The notes beneath the pieces were generated by a model. That model was not told the origin of the DNA and ran no database searches. It saw nothing but the letters and a program-made list of their open reading frames with translations. From positions 1-64,000 of the forward strand of contig NZ_WNKS01000021.1 in the NCBI RefSeq assembly GCF_009720655.1: a DNA stretch of 64,000 nt, written 5' to 3'. Each line of letters begins with the position of its first letter. The stretch's first letter is position 1. Positions 15,244-24,673 of this stretch are shown here, one piece after another. Position numbers and translations under genes: made by a program. The DNA comes from Rhodoblastus acidophilus (GTDB lineage: Bacteria > Pseudomonadota > Alphaproteobacteria > Rhizobiales > Beijerinckiaceae).

Positions 15244-17073
15244 CTACTCCACGGTCACGCTTTTCGCTAGATTTCTTGGCTGGTCCACGTCCTTGCCCAT
15301 GAAAACCGCCGTATGATAGGCGAGCATCTGGATCGGCGCGGCATAGACGATGGCCGAAAAATCCGGGGCCATGTCGGGCATGACGATTTCGCCGGCCAGC
15401 TGCGTCGCCGCTTCCGCGATCGAATGGGCGTCGCCGATCATAATGATGCGCCCGCCTCGGGCCGAAACCTCCTGGAGGTTCGAAATCGTTTTTTCCAGCA
15501 CCGGATCGGTCGGGGCGATCACGATCACCGGCAATTGCTCGTCGATCAGCGCGATCGGGCCGTGCTTCAACTCGCCCGCCGCATACCCCTCGGCGTGAAT
15601 GTAGGAAATTTCCTTGAGTTTCAGCGCGCCTTCCAGAGCCAACGGGTAGGACGGGCCGCGACCCAGATAGAGGACATCCGTGGCCTTGCCGAGCTGATGC
15701 GAAAGCTGCTCGATGCTCGGCTCCAGCTTCATCGCCTCCGCCAGCAGGCCGGGCACGACCATCAGTTCATTGACGAGGCGTTTTTCTTCATCCGCCCCGA
15801 GCACGCCGCGCGCCCGGCCCAGCGCAATGGCGAGCGAAGCCAGCACGGTCAGTTGGCAGGTGAAGGCCTTGGTCGAGGCGACGCCAATCTCCGGTCCGGC
15901 CAGCGTCGGCGCGGCCACGTCGCTCTCGCGGGCGATGGTGGAGGTCGGCACGTTCACCACCCCGATGATTTTTTGGCCCTGCGCCTTGGCGTAGCGCAGG
16001 CTGGCGAGCGTATCCGCCGTCTCGCCGGATTGCGACACCACCAGCATCAGGCCGTTGTCCGGCATGGGCGATTCGCGATAGCGGAACTCGGAGGCGACGT
16101 CGATCTCCACCCGCAGCCGCGCGAATTTTTCAAACCAGTATTTGCCCACAAGACCCGCATAATAGGCGGTGCCACAGGCGGTCAGCGTGATGCCGGTCAG
16201 GGTTTTCGGGTCGAACGGCAAGTCGAACGGCAGGCGCACGCAATTGTTGGCGAAATCGATGTAATGGGCGAGCGTGCGCGCCACCACTTCCGGCTGCTCG
16301 TGAATCTCCTTCGCCATGAAGTGCTTGTAGTTGCCCTTGTCCACCAGAAAGGCGGAGGCCTGGGTCTTCAGCTTCGGACGCTGCACGACGCGGTTGGATT
16401 CGTCCCTGAATTCCGCAAAGCCGCGACGCAGAATCACCCAGTCGCCGTCTTCGAGATAGGTGATCGTGTCGGTGAAGGCGGCCAGCGCCAGCGCGTCCGA
16501 GCCGAGGTACATTTCCCCGCCCTCGCCATAGCCAACGGCCAGCGGCGCGCCGCGCCGCGCGCCGATCAGGAGGTTGTCGACGCCGTTGAACAGCATGGCC
16601 AGCGCGAACGCGCCTTTGAGACGCGGCAGTGAAGCGGCGACGGCGTCTTCCGGTGAAAGCCCCCGGTTGATCTGCTCGGTCACGAGATGCGCGACGGCTT
16701 CCGTGTCGGTCTGGGTGACGAATTCGTGGCCCTGCGCCATCAGCTCGGCGCGCAATTCGCGGAAATTCTCGATAATGCCGTTGTGCACCACGGCCAGCTT
16801 CGACGTGGCGTGCGGGTGGGCGTTGTTTTCGGTCGGGCGGCCATGCGTCGCCCAGCGGGTGTGGCCGATGCCGATCCAGCCCTTCAGCGGCTTTTCACGC
16901 AAGAGCGCGTCAAGGTTGCGCAGCTTGCCCTCGGCGCGGCGGCGCTCCAGATGGCCGTTCTCCAGCGTGGCCACGCCGGCGGAATCATAGCCACGATATT
17001 CCAGGCGTTTCAGCGCGTCCACCAGCGACGTCGCGACCGGACCCTGACCGATGATGCCAACAATTCCGCACAT
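15244..17073 (-). CDS. glmS: Glutamine-fructose-6-phosphate aminotransferase GlmS
   Basis: GlmS makes glucosamine-6-phosphate from fructose-6-phosphate and glutamine, the entry to UDP-GlcNAc. The 609-aa protein has the Ntn nucleophile Cys2 (MCGIVGIIG), GHTRWATHG (about 73-81) and HNGIIENF in the glutaminase domain. Two SIS domains follow (SQSGETADT, then EGALKLKEISYIHAEGYAAGELKHGP) and the C-terminal PRNLAKSVTVE. The start giving Cys at position 2 is required. It lies 77 bp from glmU in the same direction. Confidence 0.98.
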   Translation of the reverse strand: MCGIVGIIGQGPVATSLVDALKRLEYRGYDSAGVATLENGHLERRRAEGKLRNLDALLREKPLKGWIGIGHTRWATHGRPTENNAHPHATSKLAVVHNGIIENFRELRAELMAQGHEFVTQTDTEAVAHLVTEQINRGLSPEDAVAASLPRLKGAFALAMLFNGVDNLLIGARRGAPLAVGYGEGGEMYLGSDALALAAFTDTITYLEDGDWVILRRGFAEFRDESNRVVQRPKLKTQASAFLVDKGNYKHFMAKEIHEQPEVVARTLAHYIDFANNCVRLPFDLPFDPKTLTGITLTACGTAYYAGLVGKYWFEKFARLRVEIDVASEFRYRESPMPDNGLMLVVSQSGETADTLASLRYAKAQGQKIIGVVNVPTSTIARESDVAAPTLAGPEIGVASTKAFTCQLTVLASLAIALGRARGVLGADEEKRLVNELMVVPGLLAEAMKLEPSIEQLSHQLGKATDVLYLGRGPSYPLALEGALKLKEISYIHAEGYAAGELKHGPIALIDEQLPVIVIAPTDPVLEKTISNLQEVSARGGRIIMIGDAHSIAEAATQLAGEIVMPDMAPDFSAIVYAAPIQMLAYHTAVFMGKDVDQPRNLAKSVTVE

Positions 17074-17150
17074 GAATCGGTTCCTTTCGCCGCGGAGGAA
17101 GCGCAAAGCGCCAGCTCAAGGCAAGTCACAAATGTTTTCAATCCGTGCGC

Positions 17151-18506
17151 TTACTTAGCGGAAGCCCGCTTGAGCGCCCGCATCTTGTCACGGAAGGCGG
17201 CGGCCCAGCCAGGCTTTTCCATCTGTTTTCCACGCGCGACGGCGAGCGCATCGGCGGCGACATCCTTGGTCACAACCGAGCCCGACCCGACCAACGCGCC
17301 GTCGCCGATCTTCACCGGCGCCACCAGCGAGCAGTTGGAGCCGACAAACGCGTCGGCGCCGATTTCGGTGCGATATTTGAGGAAACCGTCGTAATTGCAG
17401 GTGATGACGCCGGCCCCGATATTGGCGCGCGGGCCGATGGTCGCGTCGCCAATATAAGTAAGGTGATTGACCTTCGCGTCCTCGCCGATCTCGGCCTTCT
17501 TGATCTCGACGAAATTGCCGACTTTCGCGCCCCTGGCGAGATTCGCGCCGGGACGAAGCCGCGCATAGGGGCCGATTGTCGCCTTTTCGGCGAGCGTCGC
17601 GCCTTCCAGATGGGAAAAGGCGTGGATCACCACATGGTCGGCGACGGTGACGCCGGGGCCGAACACGACATGGGGCTCGACCAGCACATCAGCCCCCAAA
17701 ACCGTGTCGTAACTGAAAAACACCGTTTCGGGAGCGATGAGGGTCGCCCCGTTCTCCATGGCGGCGCGGCGCAGGCGGTTTTGCAGCTCGGCTTCGGCCT
17801 GGGCAAGCTGGACGCGGTCGTTGACGCCGAGCACTTCGCCTGCCGGCGCGATCACCAGGGCGCAGGACGCGCCGTCGGCCCTGGCGATCTCCACCACGTC
17901 GGGCAGATAATATTCCTTCTGGGCGTTGGCGTTGCCGACGCGGGACAGCCAGTCCAAGGTTTTTGCGCCGTCCAGCGCCATCAGCCCGGCGTTGCAGCTT
18001 TTCACCTGCAACTCGTCCGGGCGGGCGTCCTTGTGCTCGCGGATGGCGAGCAGGGCCCCACTGTCGTCCGTGAGCAGCCGCCCATAGCCGAACGGGTTTT
18101 CCGGCTCGAAACCCAGGACCGCAACGCCGGCGCCTTCCGCCAATTTCGCGCGCAGATGGCGAAAAGTTTCGGGGCGCACCAGGGGCGTGTCGGCGAACAG
18201 CACCAGGACGTCGTCAAAGCCCTTCGAAAAAGCCTCGCGCGCCGCGAGCACGGCGTGGGCGGTGCCGAGTCGCTCGCTCTGGACAAAGACCTTGGCATGG
18301 GAGGAGGCGCGAAGGGCCTCGGCGGCGACATCATCGCGTCCAGGGCCGACCACGACGGCCAGTTCGTCGGCGCCGGCCTGCGCCACGGCGTCCAGCACAT
18401 GGGCGAGCATGGACCGGCCGGCGACCTGGTGCAGCACCTTGGGACGGCTGGAGCGCATCCGCTTGCCTTCGCCGGCGGCGAGCACGATGGCGAGGCATTT
18501 GCGCAT
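17151..18506 (-). CDS. glmU: Bifunctional UDP-N-acetylglucosamine pyrophosphorylase/GlcN-1-P acetyltransferase GlmU
   Basis: GlmU acetylates GlcN-1-P and then uridylylates it to UDP-GlcNAc. The 451-aa protein has the pyrophosphorylase signature LAAGEGKRMRSSRPKVLH (8-25) and FADTPLV, with a linker near 230. A left-handed beta-helix from about 250 contains GPYARLRPG, NFVEIKKAEIG, KVNHLTYIGDA and the acetyl-CoA region GVITCNYDGF. GGAGG stands 7 nt before the ATG. With glmS it forms a UDP-GlcNAc supply unit for peptidoglycan and lipid A. Confidence 0.97.
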   Translation of the reverse strand: MRKCLAIVLAAGEGKRMRSSRPKVLHQVAGRSMLAHVLDAVAQAGADELAVVVGPGRDDVAAEALRASSHAKVFVQSERLGTAHAVLAAREAFSKGFDDVLVLFADTPLVRPETFRHLRAKLAEGAGVAVLGFEPENPFGYGRLLTDDSGALLAIREHKDARPDELQVKSCNAGLMALDGAKTLDWLSRVGNANAQKEYYLPDVVEIARADGASCALVIAPAGEVLGVNDRVQLAQAEAELQNRLRRAAMENGATLIAPETVFFSYDTVLGADVLVEPHVVFGPGVTVADHVVIHAFSHLEGATLAEKATIGPYARLRPGANLARGAKVGNFVEIKKAEIGEDAKVNHLTYIGDATIGPRANIGAGVITCNYDGFLKYRTEIGADAFVGSNCSLVAPVKIGDGALVGSGSVVTKDVAADALAVARGKQMEKPGWAAAFRDKMRALKRASAK

Positions 18507-18651
18507 GTTTGACCTCCGGTCTTGGTTTTGGCGCTCTATAGGCGACAGCCTAAATGACGCAAAGCAAAAAATCGCCCTCGCGCCCGCCACAATTTCGGTT
18601 ATATGTCGCAGCGTACCAATCGAACTGTCAGGGAACGGAACCGCCTACGCC

Positions 18652-20187
18652 ATGCTGAAGCGCCGGGATGTTTTGCAATGGGCGGGCGGCGCGGCCGTTT
18701 CGCTGCTTGGCGCCGGATCGGCCCTGGCTGAAGGTTCGCCCCAGGACGCGAAAAACGCCATCCAGCCGTTTTCCAGCACCACCGTCCTCGACGCCGCCCG
18801 CGCGCTCGCGTCAAAATCCTTTTCCGCGCCGGACGCCGACCTGCCGGGACCGCTGAGCGGCCTCAGTTATGAAGCCTATGTCGCCATCCACGCCAAGCCG
18901 GAAGGGATGATCTGGGCCAACGATCCCGGCGGCTTCGTGCTGGAGCCGCTGCATCGCGGTTTTGTTTTCACCACGCCGATGCAGATCAATCTGGTCGAAG
19001 ATGGTCTGTCGCGGCGGCTGACCTATGACGCCGGCCAATTCGTCTTCGGCGGCGTCAACATGAGCGCGCCCCCGGTCAATCTCGATTTTTCGGGCTTCCG
19101 CGCGATGCACCGGGGCGACGACGGGTCTCTTTCGGAAATCGCCATCTTTCAAGGGGCGAGCTTCTTTCGCTCGCTGGCGCCCGGCCAGAATTTCGGCGTC
19201 ACCGCGCGCGGGCTGTCGCTGCGCGCGGGCGATCCGCGCGGCGAGGAATTTCCCTTCTTCCGCGCCGTCTGGATCGAGAAGCCGACGCGGGCGGGCAATG
19301 TGCTTGTCGTTCACGCCCTGCTCGATTCGGAAAGCGTGACCGGCGCCTACCGCTTCACCCTGCATCCGGGCGACGCCACCATCATCGACACGGAATGCAC
19401 GCTGTTCCCGCGCGTCGACATCGACAATATCGGGCTGGCGACCATGAGCGCCACGAGCCTGTTCACGCCGCTGGAGCGGCGCGGCGCCGACGACGTGCGC
19501 GGCGCGGCCGCCGAAGTGGCTGGCCTGCAAATGCTCACCGGCGCGGGCGAATGGGTGTGGCGGCCCGTCGCCAACCGGTCCAAGCTGCAAATCTCGGAAT
19601 TCGTCGACCAGAACCCGAAGGGATTCGGCTTCCTGCAGCGCACCCGCGCCTTCAACGCCTTCAACGACGACGTGCAGCACTGGGAGCGGCGCCCGAGCCT
19701 GTGGATCGAGCCGATCGGCGACTGGGGACTGGGCTCGGTCGAGTTGCTGGAAATCCCCTCAGACGCCGAACCGGCGCAGAACATCATCGCCTTCTGGCGC
19801 GTCAAGAAGGGGCTGGCCAAGGGCCAGAGCGCCGAATTCGCCTATCGCCAGTTCTGGTGCTGGAGCCCGCCGACCTCGCCGCCCAACGCCGTCGTCATCG
19901 GTTCGCGCGGCGGGCGCGGCGGCGCGCCGAAGCAACGGCGCTTCCAGGTCGATTTCGAGGCGGATTTCCTTGGCGATCCCGCCAAGGCCTCGGAGATCAA
20001 GGCCAATCTCACCGCCACGCCCGGGCGAATCTCCTGGGTGCGGCTGTTCCCTGCTCCCGAGCAGAAGCGCCTGCGCGTTCTGTTCGACCTCGACCCCAAT
20101 GGCGAAACCGCCTGCGAAATGCGCCTGACGCTTGAAGCCCAGGGCGCGCCCGTTTCCGAAACCTGGCTTTATCGATGGACGTCCTGA
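18652..20187 (+). CDS. mdoG: Periplasmic glucan biosynthesis protein MdoG/OpgG family
   Basis: OpgG/OpgD proteins act in the periplasm on the backbone of osmoregulated periplasmic glucans. The 511-aa precursor starts with a twin-arginine-type signal (MLKRRDVLQWAGG then LGAGSALAEG), as in OpgD. A beta-sandwich domain follows, with SYEAYVAIHAKPEG, FRAVWIEKP and FVDQNPKGFGFLQRTR, and a C-terminal Ig-like domain. Its last 13 nt overlap mdoH. Tat export distinguishes it from Sec-exported E. coli OpgG, so OpgD-like naming is also possible. Confidence 0.93.
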   Translation: MLKRRDVLQWAGGAAVSLLGAGSALAEGSPQDAKNAIQPFSSTTVLDAARALASKSFSAPDADLPGPLSGLSYEAYVAIHAKPEGMIWANDPGGFVLEPLHRGFVFTTPMQINLVEDGLSRRLTYDAGQFVFGGVNMSAPPVNLDFSGFRAMHRGDDGSLSEIAIFQGASFFRSLAPGQNFGVTARGLSLRAGDPRGEEFPFFRAVWIEKPTRAGNVLVVHALLDSESVTGAYRFTLHPGDATIIDTECTLFPRVDIDNIGLATMSATSLFTPLERRGADDVRGAAAEVAGLQMLTGAGEWVWRPVANRSKLQISEFVDQNPKGFGFLQRTRAFNAFNDDVQHWERRPSLWIEPIGDWGLGSVELLEIPSDAEPAQNIIAFWRVKKGLAKGQSAEFAYRQFWCWSPPTSPPNAVVIGSRGGRGGAPKQRRFQVDFEADFLGDPAKASEIKANLTATPGRISWVRLFPAPEQKRLRVLFDLDPNGETACEMRLTLEAQGAPVSETWLYRWTS

Positions 20188-22334
20188 CCGCCGCTCCCGC
20201 TCCCAACCACGCTCCCGACCACGCGCTTCACCCTGCAATGCCGGAGGAAAAGCATCTGGACATGCCGGAACAGAATCTGTTCCGCTTCGATCCGGCCACA
20301 GAGCGGCGCAACAGGACGCACAAGCGCGCGCTGCCCTGGATTTCGCGCACGCTCACCTTCGGCGGCGGCCTCGCCCTGACCGTCTGGGGCGGCTGGCAGA
20401 TGTACCGCGTCATCGACGTGGGCGGCATCACCTTCCTCAAATGGATGCTGCTGGTCCTGTTCCTCGCCAATTTCTCCTGGATCGCGCTGTCCTTCGCCGC
20501 GGGCGTGGTGGGTTTCCTTCATCTGCTGTTCGCACGGCCGAAGCAGCCTGAAATTCCCAAGGAGCTCAAGACCCGCACCGCCGTGGTCATGCCCATCTAC
20601 AACGAGGCGCCCTCGCGGGTGTTCGGCGCCTTGCAGGCGATTTACGAGGATGTCCAGGCGACGGGCCTCGGCGCGCATTTCGACTGGTTCTTCCTCTCCG
20701 ACACCACCGATCCCGACATCTGGATCGCCGAGGAGCGGGCGCTGCTCGCCCTGCGCCGCAATCTCGGACCGGACGCGCGCGTCTTCTACCGCCACCGCCA
20801 GAAGAACACGGCGCGCAAGGCCGGCAATATCGCCGATTTCGTCACCCGCTGGGGCGGGTCCTACGACCATATGGTCGTGCTCGACGCCGACAGCCTGATG
20901 ACAGGGCACGCCATCGCCGTGCTCGCCGGCGCCATGGAGAACGATCCGGATTCCGGCATCATCCAGACCCTGCCGCTGATCATCAACCGCAACACGCTTT
21001 TCGCCCGCGTCCAGCAGTTTGCGGCGCGAATCTACGGGCCGGTGATCGCCGACGGCCTGTCCTGCTGGATGGGCCGCGACGGCAATTACTGGGGCCACAA
21101 CGCCATCATCCGCACCGCCGCCTTCGCGGCCCATTGCGGCCTGCCCCATCTCACGGGAAAGCCGCCGTTCGGCGGCCATATCCTCAGCCACGATTTCGTC
21201 GAGGCGGCGCTGATCCGCCGCGCCGGCTACACCGTCTATATGCTGCCCTCGCTCGCCGGTTCCTATGAGGAAAGCCCGCCCTCGCTGATCGACGTCGCCG
21301 CCCGCGACCGCCGCTGGTGCCAGGGCAACCTCCAGCACAGCCGCGTGATCTTCGCCAAGGGCCTGCATCCCGCCACGCGCCAGCATTTCACCACGGGCAT
21401 CATGGCCTATGTGTCCTCGCCGCTGTGGCTGGCGCAGATCGCCGTGGGTATCTTGCTCGTCTTGCAGGCCAGCTACATCCGCCCCGAATATTTCTCCCAG
21501 GAATTCACGCTGTTCCCGACCTGGCCGGTGTTCGACGCCGAACGGTCGCTGATGCTGTTCGAAGTCACCATGGCGGTGCTGCTCGCGCCCAAGCTGTTCG
21601 GGCTGATCCTGGCCCTGTTCGACGGCCCGACCCGGCGTGGCGGCGGCGGCGCGATTCGTCTCACTCTTTCCGCCTTGTTCGAAACCTTGATGTCGGCGCT
21701 GCTCGCCCCGATCATGATGCTGGTCCACGCCGGCCATGTGCTGCACATCCTGTTCGGCTTCGACACCGGCTGGGAGCCGCAACGCCGCGACGACGGCTCG
21801 GTGGCCTTCAACCAGATCATGCGCCGCCACCGTGACCACGTGATCCTCGGCTTCATCATGCTGGTCGCGGGCATGCTGATCTCGCCCTCGCTGGTGGCGT
21901 GGATGTCTCCGACCATCGCCGGCCTCATCCTGGCGATCTTCCTGTCCTGGGCCAGCGGGCAGAGAAGCATCGGCGTCGCCTTGAAGAAGGTTGGCCTGCT
22001 GGTGACGCCCGAAGAGCGCAACCCGCCGCCGATCGCGACCCGCGCCAACGCACTGTCGCAGACGTTCGCCGCGGAAGGGTTCGACCATGCCGACGGCTTG
22101 CGCGCGGTCTACGAGGACCCGCAATTCCGCGAGGCCCACGAAACCTTCCTGCCGCCCGCCGCGCCGCGCGTGCGCGGCGACATTCATCCCGACCGCGCCA
22201 TGGCCGAGGCCAAACTCAACGACGCCCAGACCATAGACGACGCGGTCAAATGGATGCAGCGCAAGGAACGCATGGTGCTGCTGCACGACCGCGCGCTCAT
22301 CGGCCTGCTGTCTCGCCTTCCGTCAGGCGCGTGA
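20175..22334 (+). CDS. mdoH: Glucan glucosyltransferase MdoH/OpgH
   Basis: OpgH is the inner-membrane GT2 enzyme that polymerises the beta-1,2-glucan backbone from UDP-glucose. The 719-aa protein has two N-terminal membrane segments (about 58-80, 88-112) and a cytoplasmic GT2 domain with VVMPIYNEAPSRVFG, a DXD in LDADSLM and an RDRRWCQGNLQHS motif equivalent to QxxRW. Several C-terminal membrane segments follow. The overlap with mdoG indicates one operon and coupled translation. Confidence 0.96.
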   Translation: MDVLTAAPAPNHAPDHALHPAMPEEKHLDMPEQNLFRFDPATERRNRTHKRALPWISRTLTFGGGLALTVWGGWQMYRVIDVGGITFLKWMLLVLFLANFSWIALSFAAGVVGFLHLLFARPKQPEIPKELKTRTAVVMPIYNEAPSRVFGALQAIYEDVQATGLGAHFDWFFLSDTTDPDIWIAEERALLALRRNLGPDARVFYRHRQKNTARKAGNIADFVTRWGGSYDHMVVLDADSLMTGHAIAVLAGAMENDPDSGIIQTLPLIINRNTLFARVQQFAARIYGPVIADGLSCWMGRDGNYWGHNAIIRTAAFAAHCGLPHLTGKPPFGGHILSHDFVEAALIRRAGYTVYMLPSLAGSYEESPPSLIDVAARDRRWCQGNLQHSRVIFAKGLHPATRQHFTTGIMAYVSSPLWLAQIAVGILLVLQASYIRPEYFSQEFTLFPTWPVFDAERSLMLFEVTMAVLLAPKLFGLILALFDGPTRRGGGGAIRLTLSALFETLMSALLAPIMMLVHAGHVLHILFGFDTGWEPQRRDDGSVAFNQIMRRHRDHVILGFIMLVAGMLISPSLVAWMSPTIAGLILAIFLSWASGQRSIGVALKKVGLLVTPEERNPPPIATRANALSQTFAAEGFDHADGLRAVYEDPQFREAHETFLPPAAPRVRGDIHPDRAMAEAKLNDAQTIDDAVKWMQRKERMVLLHDRALIGLLSRLPSGA

Positions 22335-22493
22335 CTTTTGGGCTGAGGCGCCGGCGCCACAGCCGCGCGCAAATCGCGCCGGCGCGACGTCTTTGTCGCC
22401 TTGGAACAACGACGTTCGCGCCCATCGATGGTAGGTTAATTCGACCGGCGCGTTCTGCCAAGGTTTCCCCCCTCCCCGACCCTGCGCAAGGCC

Positions 22494-23060
22494 ATGTTGA
22501 CCTTAAAACTCCGTCTGCTTTTCCTCCTCAGCGCGCCCCTGCTTGCGGTGGCGGAGCCGGCGCAGGCCGGCTTCTGGGAGGATCTGTTCGGCATCCAGGA
22601 AAAGCCCGCGGCGGCGCCGCAGCCGGCGCGGCCAGACCCGGCGCTGGCGGCCAAGCGCGCGCAGCAGGCCCGCGCGGCCCATGAGAAAAGCATTGCGAAC
22701 GAGATTGCGGTCAACAAGGCGCTGAAGGCGGCGCAGTCCGGCAAGGACCCGGCCATGCTCGCCCTGCAGGACAGCACGCTGCGGCGCGGCGACATCGTCT
22801 CGGGACCGAACGGCCTGATGGTCTATATGGGCGGCGATCCGGAAAATCCCGGCGAGGCCCGCTTCGTCCCCGCCAACGATCCGAAACTGGAGAGAAGCTT
22901 GCGCGAAAGCCTCAAGGGTTTGAAGCGGCCCGCGGTCGCTGCGGCGCCGGAGGCGGCGAAACCGTCCCCGCAAGCCAGGGAGGTCGCGCAAGACGTCTCG
23001 GTCGAGCGCGACGGGAAGGTGATTCGCGTGATCGGGACCTATCAGGTCGGCGCGCAATAG
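22494..23060 (+). CDS. Hypothetical secreted protein, 188 aa
   Basis: Not recognised. A signal peptide (LKLRLLFLLSAPLLAVAEPAQA, cleavage before GFWEDLFG) is followed by a proline/alanine-rich stretch and a helical KAAHEKSIANEI region. Then comes a compact segment RRGDIVSGPNGLMVYMGGDPENPGEARFVP and a short C-terminal VERDGKVIRVIGTYQVG. The GFW-DLFG start is seen in some rhizobial exported proteins. It lies after mdoH with a 159-bp gap and precedes another envelope protein. Confidence 0.6.
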   Translation: MLTLKLRLLFLLSAPLLAVAEPAQAGFWEDLFGIQEKPAAAPQPARPDPALAAKRAQQARAAHEKSIANEIAVNKALKAAQSGKDPAMLALQDSTLRRGDIVSGPNGLMVYMGGDPENPGEARFVPANDPKLERSLRESLKGLKRPAVAAAPEAAKPSPQAREVAQDVSVERDGKVIRVIGTYQVGAQ

Positions 23061-23182
23061 ACGCGAAATCGCTGAAGTCATCCGGGAAACACGCAAATCC
23101 GGCGGTTTGTTCAGGTTGGATTAAGCCTAATTACCGACAATATGCCGTGTGAAAGGGACGCTTCCCTTTCGGAGACGGTCCC

Positions 23183-23899
23183 ATGAACGATCTTGTCCGC
23201 CTCGACCACGTTTTCGAGGAAAAGAAATTCACCCGCAAGTCCGCCGCCGCTTCGGTCGGCGCCGCCCTGCTGCTCGTCGGCCTCGGCTGGGGCGCAGGCG
23301 CCAAGATCGACGCCATGCGCGGCCCTTCGCCCGAACAGCTCGCGGCCCAGGCCGCCGCCAAGAGCGCCGAGAAGGTCGCGCAGGCTGAAAAGTCCCACCA
23401 GCGCGCGATCGCAGACCTGCGCGCCCATGTCGATGGCCTGAAAAGCAAGCTGGACGCGGAGGCCGAGAAGGTTCGCGGCTCCGAAGCCGCGGTCGCCGCC
23501 CTGCAAAAAAGCCTCGCCGAGGAAAAAGTCCAGTCCCAGGCGCTCCACGCCCGCCTCGAAAAGCTCCAGGCTGCGGCCCAGCCCGCCAAGCAGCCGGAGC
23601 CGCCGACCCCGCCGGCCCGCCCCGTCGACCGCACGCCGACGGCGACGATCGCGCCGCACGCGAAGGTGGTCGCCGCCAAGCCGCCCGCCGCGCCGGCGCC
23701 GAAGCGCTACGGCGCTTACATCCTGCGCGACGTCAACGACGGCCTGGCGATCATCGAGGGCGCGTACGGCGAGCAGGAGGTCGGCCCCGGCGACGTGCTG
23801 CGCGGCGGCGTCCGGGTGAAGGGCCTGGAGAAGCGCGGCGGGGCCTGGGTGGTCATGACGGACCGCGGCTACATCGCCCCTGAGGGCGCTTGGGACTGA
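23183..23899 (+). CDS. Hypothetical single-pass membrane protein with coiled coil
   Basis: Not recognised. The 238-aa protein has a short cytoplasmic start, one membrane segment (about 21-40, SVGAALLLVGLGWGAGA), a long coiled coil (about 50-135), a proline-rich linker and a C-terminal beta domain with YILRDVNDGLAIIEG, EVGPGDVLRGGVRVKGLEKRGGAWVVMTDRG. The end resembles small pilin-assembly-type (PilP-like) periplasmic domains in layout only. GAGACGGTCCC precedes the ATG. A periplasmic scaffold role is inferred from architecture. Confidence 0.6.
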   Translation: MNDLVRLDHVFEEKKFTRKSAAASVGAALLLVGLGWGAGAKIDAMRGPSPEQLAAQAAAKSAEKVAQAEKSHQRAIADLRAHVDGLKSKLDAEAEKVRGSEAAVAALQKSLAEEKVQSQALHARLEKLQAAAQPAKQPEPPTPPARPVDRTPTATIAPHAKVVAAKPPAAPAPKRYGAYILRDVNDGLAIIEGAYGEQEVGPGDVLRGGVRVKGLEKRGGAWVVMTDRGYIAPEGAWD

Positions 23900-23902
23900 G
23901 CC

Positions 23903-24181
23903 TCAGTCCTTGCCGCACTCGCGAAACTGGCGGGAGTCGACGTCGCCGTTGGGGCGGTGATAGCTGACGACGCTCAGTCGGCAGCCGCCCTGGTCGCGCC
24001 AGGTTCGCACGATCTCATGACGGCGCCAGTCGCCGCGGCCGTCGATGCGCGCGCCCGGCGCCGCCGATATGCTGCCCGCCAGGGCGGATGGAAAGGCATG
24101 AGGCCAGACGGAGGCCGGCGCGCCGGCCACAAGGGCGGCCACAAAGCCGATGAGCGCCGCCGATCTTCCTTTTCTCATCAT
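23903..24181 (-). CDS. Hypothetical secreted protein, 92 aa
   Basis: Not recognised. A signal peptide (RSAALIGFVAALVAGAPASVWP) precedes a short mature part with two Cys (GGCRLSV and FRECGKD), likely a disulfide. It converges on the coiled-coil gene with 3 bp between stops. The first two codons are both ATG, so the start could be 24178. Confidence 0.5.
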   Translation of the reverse strand: MMRKGRSAALIGFVAALVAGAPASVWPHAFPSALAGSISAAPGARIDGRGDWRRHEIVRTWRDQGGCRLSVVSYHRPNGDVDSRQFRECGKD

Positions 24182-24221
24182 CCTGCTCCATCACGGCGCG
24201 CGAAGGCCGCGCAGATCTCCC

Positions 24222-24458
24222 CTATTTTTGCGGCTGGCCGTTCTTGTTCATGCCGTCCTTGCTTTGGCTCTGTGTCGTCCCATTCTTCTGCGGATCCGTA
24301 TCCTTCTGGATCTTGCCCGGCTTCGGCATGGTCGGGGAATCGCGGTCTGCCGCGGTCGCACCGCCGGCCTGTCCCGTCGTGGCGCCTTGCGACCAGGCGG
24401 CGACCGGAATGAGCGCGAGAGCGGCGGCCGTGAGAGCAGTCGTCAATCTGTATTTCAT
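24222..24458 (-). CDS. Small secreted hydrophilic protein, 78 aa
   Basis: Not recognised. A near-consensus ribosome binding site (TAAGGAGG, 6 nt before the ATG) fixes the start. A signal peptide, MKYRLTTALTAAALALIPVA ending AWSQ, is followed by a disordered Gly/Thr/Gln/Lys-rich mature part (PKPGKIQKDTDPQKNGTTQS). The strong ribosome binding site suggests high expression. The neighbouring 24459-24673 shows nothing. Confidence 0.6.
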   Translation of the reverse strand: MKYRLTTALTAAALALIPVAAWSQGATTGQAGGATAADRDSPTMPKPGKIQKDTDPQKNGTTQSQSKDGMNKNGQPQK

Positions 24459-24673
24459 GAGTCGCCTCCTTACGGCGTTGATATACGCCGCGCGATTGCG
24501 CGGCGTCGCATCCGGAGAAGACGCCAAACTCGTGATTTGGTTGCAAAAAATGTCGCGAAATGACCGGTTTCTACGATGAGGGATACGCCTCGATCTTGGC
24601 TTTACTGTGTTCGCGGCGCCGAAATATTTTTCGCGCATACGCGCGCCTAGTGGAGAATACTGAAGCGTCGTGT

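Noticed and set aside
20169-22286. 705-codon open frame on the minus strand opposite mdoH
   Set aside because: His/Gly/Asp/Gln-rich low-complexity translation typical of the antisense of a GC-rich gene; mdoH on the plus strand is a clear family member.
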